Positions 1 to 5,477 of a stretch of 5,691 nucleotides of DNA are shown here, in pieces. A program made the position numbers and the translations under genes. The stretch is from Candidatus Fermentibacteraceae bacterium (GTDB taxonomy: Bacteria; Fermentibacterota; Fermentibacteria; Fermentibacterales; JCC-6): NCBI GenBank assembly GCA_029932015.1, contig JAOZQW010000160.1, positions 1 through 5,691 of the forward strand, written 5' to 3'. The notes beneath the pieces are model-generated. The model was not told the origin of the DNA. It ran no database searches and saw only the letters and a program-made list of their open reading frames with translations. The stretch's first letter is position 1; the number at the start of each line of letters is the position of its first letter.

Positions 1-1
1 T

Positions 2-745
2 CCGACGCTTACTGGTGGATTCGTCTGCTGCGGATTCAAGGCCGCAGAGGGCGGGGAGCCCGAAACTGCCTGGTTTGGCGTATTCAACGGTTCAGGCGAA
101 TCTCTCTTTCTTGATACGCCGCATCCCGGAAGGTCTGTCCGGTTCACCTCTCTGCTCCAGCTTGATGAGAGCGGGTTCATCGTGTCTGGAACCGTCGATG
201 ATGATCAAAGCCTCCTCTTTGAGAGGATATCCACAGACGGTGAGAGCATCTGGTTGACTGAGGTCGATCGGGGTCTATACGGTTCAGCGATAAGCGATAT
301 GATGATGAGTGATGATGGCACTACATGCATTGCTGCTGGAGGTGACCTCTGGGATAATCCGTTCTCGTTTCTCATGGATATCAGTACTGGAGCAGTTAAT
401 GAGGATATCCGTTTCGATGGCTGGTATACGCTTTTCTCAGTGAAGCCTACGGATGATGGCCCGGTTTTTCTCGGCCACAATATGCTATGTGATGGTGCCG
501 ATTCCGAAACCTATCTCATATCGCTGTCCGGGACATCAGAGATTGGATTGCCCCTCAGGATCTACGGATACGGGGCTGTTCGCTGTCGGTCCTTCCTGCC
601 GTTGCCCGAGGATGGCTTCCTGATAGCGGGGGAAGTCTGTGAAGAGTGGGGCGGATATCAGGACATCTGGCTGGCCGTCACCAGGCCTTCGGACTGGAAC
701 TCTGCAGAGGCTGGAAGCACTCTCTTCGCCGATGTAAGCGATTAG
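2..745 (+). CDS. Beta-propeller-like repeat protein, 3' part (5' end outside window)
   Basis: The frame is open from the first complete codon (position 2) to a TAG at 743-745, giving 247 residues with no convincing internal start. The gene is therefore cut by the window edge, and the GTG at 182 is simply a valine inside it. The protein shows about five copies of a 47-52-residue unit. Each begins with a glycine-turn strand: GGFVCCG (residue 5), SGFIVSGT (57), DGTTCIAAG (105), DGPVFLG (152), DGFLIAG (204). Each continues with a second strand such as LLFERISTDGESIW (71-84) or DIWLAV (221-226). This pattern is typical of blades in delta-60-like or WD-like beta-propellers of secreted proteins in FCB-type bacteria. 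There is no C-terminal sorting domain or membrane anchor; the chain ends soon after the last blade, in a polar tail. Six cysteines are present. The function is unknown; a secreted or surface protein is inferred from the repeat type only. Confidence 0.8.
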   Translation, partial: PTLTGGFVCCGFKAAEGGEPETAWFGVFNGSGESLFLDTPHPGRSVRFTSLLQLDESGFIVSGTVDDDQSLLFERISTDGESIWLTEVDRGLYGSAISDMMMSDDGTTCIAAGGDLWDNPFSFLMDISTGAVNEDIRFDGWYTLFSVKPTDDGPVFLGHNMLCDGADSETYLISLSGTSEIGLPLRIYGYGAVRCRSFLPLPEDGFLIAGEVCEEWGGYQDIWLAVTRPSDWNSAEAGSTLFADVSD

Positions 746-759
746 ATCCCGGCCGGGAT
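746..759. repeat. Perfect 14-bp palindrome between convergent genes
   Basis: ATCCCGGCCGGGAT is its own reverse complement. It fills almost all of the 15-bp gap between the stop of the beta-propeller gene (745) and the stop of the permease gene (761). In RNA it could form a short GC-rich hairpin (5-bp stem, GGCC loop) in either direction, so it may help separate the two converging transcripts. No T-run follows on either side, so it is not a classical intrinsic terminator. The palindrome is certain; its role is a guess. Confidence 0.45.
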
Positions 760-760
760 A

Positions 761-1495
761 TCAGTACTGCCCCATCTTGTTGAGTTTTTTTGCTCTCTTT
801 TCGAATACCCTGAACAGCAGGAGCCCCATGGCCAGGTAGAAGAGGCTGTTTCCTGCCACGAAGACGTACCACCATGGTGGGAAAGATGTTCCATGTACTA
901 TATGGGCGTTGATGGTGTGTGCTCCGGCGAGGAATGGGATGAAGGAAAATCCGTTCAAAGGGTATACCCGCAGGAGCATCAGGCCGATAAGCCCGAAAGA
1001 GAGTATCCCGTTCACCGCTCCTATACGCTTGTGTATCAGCCCTATACCTCCGAGCATGAAGCCTATTCCGTTCAGCGACAGTACCGAGATGAAGAGCATG
1101 GGGTAGAAGTACAGCAGGTTCACACTGAGAACCCTCCCGGTGGTGAACATCGTGAGGTAGAGCATGAAGGTCAGGAGCAGGAAGTTAAAAAGTGTGCTGG
1201 TGACGGACTTGAAGAAAAAGATCATGTCTGCACCGAGCGGGGAGAGGTAGATCTGTTCCAGTGTGCCCCGCTGCGACTCGGAGAGCACGACACTTCCTGT
1301 ACCCTGCAGCGAGAACATCGCACTCATCCAGAGTATGTAGCCGATCACCATTGAGTCCAGTGAGGAGGTCTCAACATCGGCCCCACCGATGCTCTTGACC
1401 CCCCAGAACATCCCTAGGAATATCAGGTACATCACCACCAGCATGGCACCGGTGTTGAAGAGGTACCGCTTGAGCTCCCAGCCCAGCATCCTCAT
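761..1495 (-). CDS. ABC-2 type transporter permease
   Basis: This is the membrane subunit of an ABC-2 (DrrB/NodJ-like) exporter, paired with the ATPase encoded just upstream. The 244 residues carry about six hydrophobic segments, near 16-33, 49-71, 92-118, 125-152, 158-176 and 208-230, followed by a basic cytoplasmic tail (FEKRAKKLNK). Between segments 2 and 3 lies SESQRGTLEQIYLSPL (72-87), the E-x-RGTLEq-sP cytoplasmic element typical of ABC-2 permeases, probably contacting the ATPase. The start is uncertain. The ATG at 1495 has no good ribosome binding site, and the frame stays open upstream into the ATPase gene, where LRILNVFITE resembles the true N-terminus of many family members. A CTG at 1525 lies 5 nt after a strong purine-rich Shine-Dalgarno-like run, so the gene may really span 761-1525. 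It is the last gene of the three-gene operon. The substrate cannot be told from sequence. Confidence 0.88.
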   Translation of the reverse strand: MRMLGWELKRYLFNTGAMLVVMYLIFLGMFWGVKSIGGADVETSSLDSMVIGYILWMSAMFSLQGTGSVVLSESQRGTLEQIYLSPLGADMIFFFKSVTSTLFNFLLLTFMLYLTMFTTGRVLSVNLLYFYPMLFISVLSLNGIGFMLGGIGLIHKRIGAVNGILSFGLIGLMLLRVYPLNGFSFIPFLAGAHTINAHIVHGTSFPPWWYVFVAGNSLFYLAMGLLLFRVFEKRAKKLNKMGQY

Positions 1496-1512
1496 CTCGG
1501 TGATGAATACAT

Positions 1513-2478
1513 TCAGGATTCGCAGGGCTGCTCCTCCTCCCTTATCATCGACAGGAATATCTCTTCGAGATCCTTCTCCTCGGTCCTGAAATCCCTGATC
1601 ACACTGTCTGCCTCCGCCAGCGCCCCCGTTACAGCATGGAGCCCCATGGGATCATCGAGGACGATCCTCAGCTGGCAGGAATCTCCCTGGGTGTCGGAGG
1701 TCACCTGACCCACCTCAGCCAATCCATTCAGGCATTCAGACCCCGGGTCGCGGTCCAGTTCCAGCACCAGTGTTTTCGAGGCGAAGCGAAGTTTCAGGCT
1801 CTCCAGCGTTTCATGTGACAGTATTCTGCCCTCCTTGATGATGAGGACCCTGTCGCAGACCGATTCGATAAAATCCATGTTATGGGATGTGACCAGGATG
1901 GAGCGCTCCCGTTCCATCACGCTCTCTCTGAGCCAGTCCCGCATCTGGCGTGAGATCTCGACGTCCAGCCCCAGAGTAGGCTCATCCAGCAGAAGGAGGA
2001 TCGGATCGTGTATGAATGCGCAGGCAAGAGCCACCTTCTGCTTCATTCCCTTGGAGAACTGCCTGACCTCCTTGTCGCGTACCTCGTTCAGCCCCAGCTG
2101 CTCGAGGAGCATATCCGCCCTCTCCAGGATGTCCTGCTTCGACAGTCCCTTCAGGCCGGCGAAGTAGACAAGATTTTCCAGGGGGGATAGGTGCCAGTAG
2201 ATATTCCTTGCACCCTCGAGAACGGCACCGGTCTCCCTGAGTATCCGTCTGCTCCGCTTCCTGGCGTCCATGCCCAGGGCGGTGACCTCACCTGAATCGA
2301 AGGTTATCAGACCCAGGATGGACTTGAGGGTAGTGGTCTTGCCGGATCCATTGGGTCCGAGTATTCCGAGTATCTCACCATGATAGGCTTCGAATGAGAT
2401 ACCATCCACAGCGACCAGATCCTTGTAGGACTTGCGGAGCTTACTGACGGTTATCGCCGGGGAACCAGCTGTCGTCAT
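1513..2478 (-). CDS. ABC transporter ATP-binding protein (ABC-2 exporter type)
   Basis: This is the cytoplasmic ATPase that powers the neighbouring ABC-2 permease. In its 321 residues the nucleotide-binding domain fills about 1-225. It shows Walker A GPNGSGKTT (41-49), a degenerate signature FSKGMKQKVALA (141-152), Walker B and D-loop LLLLDEPTLGLD (161-172), and the switch histidine at 199 (VTSHN). Where most ABC ATPases have the Q-loop glutamine there is AVLEGARNIYW (85-95), with Glu88. This LEG-xRN-yW form is recognisable in a DrrA-like subgroup and need not mean loss of activity. Residues about 230-321 form the extra C-terminal domain common in DrrA-like ATPases. The start ATG at 2478 shares one base with the kinase stop (TAATG) and has no clear Shine-Dalgarno sequence, so translation is probably coupled. 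The stop lies 17 bp before the permease ATG. Exporter class is well supported; substrate unknown. Confidence 0.95.
   Translation of the reverse strand: MTTAGSPAITVSKLRKSYKDLVAVDGISFEAYHGEILGILGPNGSGKTTTLKSILGLITFDSGEVTALGMDARKRSRRILRETGAVLEGARNIYWHLSPLENLVYFAGLKGLSKQDILERADMLLEQLGLNEVRDKEVRQFSKGMKQKVALACAFIHDPILLLLDEPTLGLDVEISRQMRDWLRESVMERERSILVTSHNMDFIESVCDRVLIIKEGRILSHETLESLKLRFASKTLVLELDRDPGSECLNGLAEVGQVTSDTQGDSCQLRIVLDDPMGLHAVTGALAEADSVIRDFRTEEKDLEEIFLSMIREEEQPCES
1531..1542 (-). promoter_or_regulatory. Shine-Dalgarno-like purine run, possible permease RBS
   Basis: On the minus strand this stretch, with the base at 1543 just outside it, reads AAGGGAGGAGGAG. It lies inside the last codons of the ATPase gene, where it encodes R-E-E-E. 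It ends 5 nt before an in-frame CTG at 1523-1525 but about 35 nt before the ATG at 1495. This position suits initiation at CTG and not at the ATG. It could also be accidental, because a run of GAG glutamate codons produces the same bases. Confidence 0.4.
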
Positions 2479-3713
2479 TATTGATTCAACGGCTGGAGTG
2501 CCGGGAGTTTAGTTGCAGGCAGGATCACAGGAGCATCCCCAGCGGCGCAGACCGGGATGTCGAATCCGAATACACTCCCTGTTTCCGGTTCACTCCTTAG
2601 GAAGATCCTTCCTCCGTGCATCTCGACGATCCTTCGCACGATGGATAGACCCAGACCGATACCAGGGACTTTCTTGCCGGAGACATCATTGTCCTTGATC
2701 CGGACGAACTCGCGGAATAGCTTGTCCTGGTTCTTCTGAGATATCCCGATGCCGTTATCCTCGACCTCTATACGAACAATGGAGTCGTTATCGATCGTCT
2801 CAGATCGGATCTCAATCCGTCCACCGTCCGGTGTGTATTTGATCGCATTGGTTACAAGGTTGGTGATCACCTCACTGAGGAGCCTGTCTATCCCCGCAAC
2901 GGGAGGGAGGTTCTCTGCAACTCTGGCCATCAGAGTATGTCCCTTGTCCCCGGCTGAATGAGTCTTCTCTTCAACCACCTTGCGGATAATAGTGTTCACA
3001 TCAATACGATGCGCCTTCTTGCGGAGCTGGGAAGTGTCCTCCAGTGCAGCAAAGAACTGGAAATCACGCAGGAAGGAACTTGCCTCGTCAAGCCTGGAGT
3101 GCATCCGCTCCATGAGATGTGTCTCCTTTGGATTGACCCTGTCACCGAGGAGGGTCTGCAGACTGTGGAGGAGCATTTTTGAGGCGGAGACAGGAGACCT
3201 CATGTCATGCACGGCGATATGAAGGAAATCCTTGCGGAGTTTGGAGAGTTTCCGCACGGATTCATTTGTCCTTCTCAGCCTTGCTTCCCTCTCCCGAAGT
3301 GCCTTCTGTGTCAACATCACACGTCTGCTCAGTTCACCGACCACCGCCGCTGCAAGCAGGAAGAAGAATGCTCTCACACAGGCTGCCCAGAGAATGCCGT
3401 CCGAAGTGATGATATTGAAAGCCAGCATCTGGCAGCCGAGAAGTCCCGCAACAAGCAGGGCTCTTCGTCCCCACCATAATCCTGTCAGAAGGATAGGGAT
3501 GTAGGCAAGATGTGAATAGGCGAGAGTTTCATGCTTGACAAAGTGAAAATAGGAGCTGATCGCGAAATAGATGACTATCAGCAGGATGACGATGTATGGT
3601 CTGGACTTCTTCCAGGCTCTGCTTATAACGATCCCATCGAGATCCGGAGATACGATAGCTTCCAACCGTCCCTTTTTCCTGCTGCTGCTCTCTGCGGAAG
3701 ACCGTTGTTCCAT
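2478..3713 (-). CDS. Membrane sensor histidine kinase
   Basis: A 411-residue inner-membrane two-component sensor that autophosphorylates on histidine and should pass phosphate to a response regulator. Order of parts: a charged N-terminal tail (1-38); four hydrophobic helices (about 39-57, 68-81, 84-101, 108-127) with almost no extracytoplasmic loop, so it probably senses within or at the membrane; a charged, coiled-coil-like linker (128-160); a HisKA dimerisation domain with phosphoacceptor His169 in HIAVHDMRSPVSA; and a HATPase_c domain with N-box EVITNLVTNAIKYTP (281-295), G1 box EDNGIGIS (318-325), F-box LFREFV (332-337) and G2 box GIGLGLSIV (351-359). All catalytic boxes look intact. A proline-rich tail of about 20 residues follows the kinase domain. 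The start at 3713 has GGAG 7 nt upstream (3721-3724), and an in-frame TAA lies 9 codons before it. It is first in the operon with the ABC ATPase and permease. No response regulator is adjacent in the window, so its partner is unknown. Confidence 0.95.
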   Translation of the reverse strand: MEQRSSAESSSRKKGRLEAIVSPDLDGIVISRAWKKSRPYIVILLIVIYFAISSYFHFVKHETLAYSHLAYIPILLTGLWWGRRALLVAGLLGCQMLAFNIITSDGILWAACVRAFFFLLAAAVVGELSRRVMLTQKALREREARLRRTNESVRKLSKLRKDFLHIAVHDMRSPVSASKMLLHSLQTLLGDRVNPKETHLMERMHSRLDEASSFLRDFQFFAALEDTSQLRKKAHRIDVNTIIRKVVEEKTHSAGDKGHTLMARVAENLPPVAGIDRLLSEVITNLVTNAIKYTPDGGRIEIRSETIDNDSIVRIEVEDNGIGISQKNQDKLFREFVRIKDNDVSGKKVPGIGLGLSIVRRIVEMHGGRIFLRSEPETGSVFGFDIPVCAAGDAPVILPATKLPALQPLNQ

Positions 3714-3871
3714 TTGTTTGCTCCAAAGCTGATCCTGTTAGATGACCCCTCGCGGCAATGCCCAATCAGCAATATTTCAGGAATCATCAAGATACAGAAG
3801 GAGAGCTTTTCCGTCCAGTTCATAACCTGTGCTCAGGAACATGATCCCGATCTGCCGGGGATCTGTAGAGA

Positions 3872-3903
3872 AGCCGCGCAGGATGCTTGCATCCGGCGCG
3901 GCT
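3872..3903 (-). terminator. Strong hairpin, probable terminator of the FadL-like gene
   Basis: Arms AGCCGCGC (3872-3879) and GCGCGGCT (3896-3903) pair perfectly. After one A/G mismatch they continue as GGATGC (3881-3886) with GCATCC (3889-3894), leaving a tiny loop. On the minus strand the hairpin begins 21 nt past the stop of the outer-membrane protein gene. It is followed only by the weak pyrimidine run TCTCT, so it may terminate poorly or mainly stabilise the mRNA 3' end. A second, smaller stem (GATCCC 3843-3848 with GGGATC 3858-3863) follows directly. The hairpin separates this gene from the histidine kinase operon. Confidence 0.6.
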
Positions 3904-3924
3904 CCAGAAGTTACCGGGAGTGAC

Positions 3925-5223
3925 TCAGAAGGAGCAGGATGTCTGGAAATGAATCGTGTTCTGCGAGTGACTTACCGTAATTCCCGGACCGAATGGATTA
4001 ACCATCGGGTCGGTATTGTCATTTGTCTGACTGTTCTCAAATGCGTGCTCGTAGGCAAGCTCGAAGCCCCAGTCACCGAGGTCGAGTCCGTAGCCGAAGG
4101 TGGCATGCTGCTCAATGATGGCAGGGAAGAGGGGAGAGAGGTTGTCATCGGGAACAGGGCTCTTGCCGTAGTTGTAGCCTGCTCTGAGCGTGTTGGCTTC
4201 GTTGATGCTGTATTCGAGACCAAGAGCATAGACCATCTGGTCCTCCCAGTTCATCTGGAAGCCCATTGTGTCAGTGTAGCCACCCTGTCCATCGGGGAAG
4301 GGCGTAGCGGGGAAGCCCGCCGGAGGGTTGCTGACTACAAGCTCGACAACACCCATGGCTGCTGACCAGTCGATCCACTTTGCGTCGACGGCGATCAGGA
4401 GAGCTGGAGCAGGTCTGAGAGCAACTCCGAACTCAGCCTCCTGCGGCCAAGTGAAATCCTTCATTTCGGCGTCGTACTCGACCTTGCCGCCCTGCTCAGA
4501 ACCGAAGTTGATCGTTGCAGTGCCGCCATCGAGGTTGAGTGCTGTCTGAGAGGTGTAGACCGCACCGAGGCTGAGAGCTTCACTTATCTTGTACTGCATA
4601 CCGAAGCGTCCCGCAAAGCCCATGCTCGTGAGACCTTCAACATCCATGCCGCCCGGGCTTTCAGGGAACATCGAGAAATCCATTCCCGCATATCCGCCGA
4701 TGGCGGAGAGCCCGAGTGTGAGATTGTCGCAGACCTGGTAACTTGCTGCGCCTGTCAGTCTCATGAACATGACCTTGGAATGGAATGAATCGGTTGTTGT
4801 TGCGCCGGTAGGAAAGTTCTGGAAATCAACGCCCATGCCACCCTGGGCATAAGCCTCGAGTCCGAGGATCCAAGGAGATGCCGCACCGAGCCTCTGAGCG
4901 TAAGCCAGATAGGGGAGGGGGAAGATCTGGCTCTCACCATCGAGGTCCAGCCCCATGCTCTCGTTGGATACATTAAGCTTCGGCATCAGAAGTGATATGC
5001 CGATGGCTGCCGAACGGTCGGCAAGCTGGCCCATTGCAGCCGGGTTGCCCGCAACGCCTGAGGCATCGCTGTCTACAGCAGCGTCAGCGCCACCCATGCC
5101 GGATGAGCGGACACCGTAGCCGATCATGTTCATGCCGTTGGTCGCCACCACCGGGCTGGCGAATACAACTATCAGCAGGAGTATCGAACTAACTGTCAGA
5201 GATCGAGCCGGTCTGTGTTTCAT
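3925..5223 (-). CDS. OmpP1/FadL/TodX family outer-membrane transporter
   Basis: A complete 432-residue outer-membrane beta-barrel of the FadL family, whose members let long-chain fatty acids, aromatics or other hydrophobic molecules cross the outer membrane. The length matches the usual 14-strand barrel. A signal peptide is clear: basic n-region (KHRPAR), hydrophobic core (about 9-22), and likely signal peptidase I cleavage after VVA (27). The mature N-terminus carries the family hatch motif: GYGVRSSGMGGADAAV (35-50), then DASGVAGNPAAM (53-64, the usual D-A-S-x-x-x-x-NPA form). Later family signatures are FTWPQEAEFGVALRP (257-271), AVDAKWIDWSAAM (278-290) and AGYNYGKSPVPDDNLSPLFP (348-367). 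The last residue is Phe, as expected for BAM-dependent barrels. The ATG at 5223 has AAGGGG 4 nt upstream (5228-5233) and a good promoter about 50 bp away. It is probably monocistronic, with a hairpin after the stop. The substrate is unknown. Confidence 0.95.
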   Translation of the reverse strand: MKHRPARSLTVSSILLLIVVFASPVVATNGMNMIGYGVRSSGMGGADAAVDSDASGVAGNPAAMGQLADRSAAIGISLLMPKLNVSNESMGLDLDGESQIFPLPYLAYAQRLGAASPWILGLEAYAQGGMGVDFQNFPTGATTTDSFHSKVMFMRLTGAASYQVCDNLTLGLSAIGGYAGMDFSMFPESPGGMDVEGLTSMGFAGRFGMQYKISEALSLGAVYTSQTALNLDGGTATINFGSEQGGKVEYDAEMKDFTWPQEAEFGVALRPAPALLIAVDAKWIDWSAAMGVVELVVSNPPAGFPATPFPDGQGGYTDTMGFQMNWEDQMVYALGLEYSINEANTLRAGYNYGKSPVPDDNLSPLFPAIIEQHATFGYGLDLGDWGFELAYEHAFENSQTNDNTDPMVNPFGPGITVSHSQNTIHFQTSCSF

Positions 5224-5252
5224 ATTGCCCCTTCTTCTTCACTGGTTAGGAA

Positions 5253-5268
5253 TGTTACAAAAATCACA
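5253..5268. promoter_or_regulatory. CRP/FNR-superfamily-like dyad
   Basis: The plus strand reads TGTTACAAAAATCACA, or TGTGA-N6-TAACA on the other strand. This matches 9 of the 10 conserved positions of the E. coli CRP consensus TGTGA-N6-TCACA. It lies just downstream of the predicted -10 of the outer-membrane protein gene, about at the start of transcription, where a bound regulator would most likely repress. No regulator gene is in the window, so which protein might bind is unknown. Confidence 0.35.
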
Positions 5269-5273
5269 ATGCG

Positions 5274-5302
5274 ACTATATGTTCAATAATTCACAAACTC
5301 AA
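5274..5302 (-). promoter_or_regulatory. Sigma-70-like promoter of the FadL-like gene
   Basis: On the minus strand a -35 TTGAGT (5297-5302) and a -10 TATAGT (5274-5279) are separated by exactly 17 bp. Transcription would start near 5267, giving a leader of roughly 44 nt before the ATG at 5223. The surrounding DNA is AT-rich. Each hexamer departs from consensus at one or two positions (TTGACA, TATAAT). Confidence 0.6.
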
Positions 5303-5312
5303 CCCCTGAAGC

Positions 5313-5335
5313 TCGGGAACTCACTGAGAGCCCGA
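5313..5335. promoter_or_regulatory. 23-bp imperfect palindrome, possible operator
   Basis: The left arm TCGGGAACTCA (5313-5323) and the reverse complement of the right arm TGAGAGCCCGA (5325-5335) agree at 9 of 11 positions around a central C. It lies 10 bp upstream of the -35 of the outer-membrane protein promoter, between two divergent genes. That is a usual place for an activator or shared-regulator site. A second, bulged dyad (GTGCAGG 5341-5347 with CCTGGCAC 5353-5360) lies beside it. Function is inferred from position only. Confidence 0.35.
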
Positions 5336-5365
5336 CAGGAGTGCAGGGACTGCCTGGCACTGGCT

Positions 5366-5394
5366 TTGCGAATAGGGAGTCAACTCGGTATTGT
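5366..5394 (+). promoter_or_regulatory. Weak candidate promoter for the HsdR-like gene
   Basis: TTGCGA (5366-5371) and TATTGT (5389-5394) lie 17 bp apart on the plus strand, about 84 bp upstream of the HsdR-like ATG. Each hexamer matches only four of six consensus bases. This is the best candidate I see for this gene, but a chance match is quite possible. Confidence 0.22.
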
Positions 5395-5477
5395 CGTTTA
5401 TATGAGTGAATCCAAACTGCATTACGGATAACACAGGTATCTCACAACTCAGCCCAGTGGATAGATCAGAGAGTTTC

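Noticed and set aside
376..769. 14-base direct repeat GGATATCAGTACTG at 376-389 and 756-769
   Set aside because: It codes for different things on opposite strands (inside the propeller gene, and at the permease stop), has no other copies seen and no flanking similarity. Probably chance.
785..791. T7 run after the beta-propeller gene as part of an intrinsic terminator
   Set aside because: It lies inside the permease gene as lysine codons and about 25 bp after the 746-759 palindrome, too far to act as its U-tract.
893..1354. Open frame of 153 codons on the + strand across the permease gene
   Set aside because: It is the antisense of the permease, rich in H, E, Q and R from reverse-read hydrophobic codons, with no recognisable domain. 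The minus-strand frame is a clear ABC-2 permease.
3623..3823. Small minus-strand frame (66 codons) beginning upstream of the histidine kinase, possible leader peptide
   Set aside because: The ribosome binding site is poor, it overlaps the kinase start by about 90 bases in another frame, and its second half is the kinase N-terminus read out of frame.
3714..3830. Promoter for the kinase operon
   Set aside because: The region is moderately AT-rich and a promoter must exist somewhere, but no -35/-10 pair with proper spacing stood out (TTGATG and TTGCTG have no matching -10), so I did not annotate one.
3829..4365. Open frame of 178 codons on the + strand over the 3' part of the FadL-like gene
   Set aside because: Antisense shadow of a certain gene. 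It starts across the terminator hairpin and has no family resemblance.
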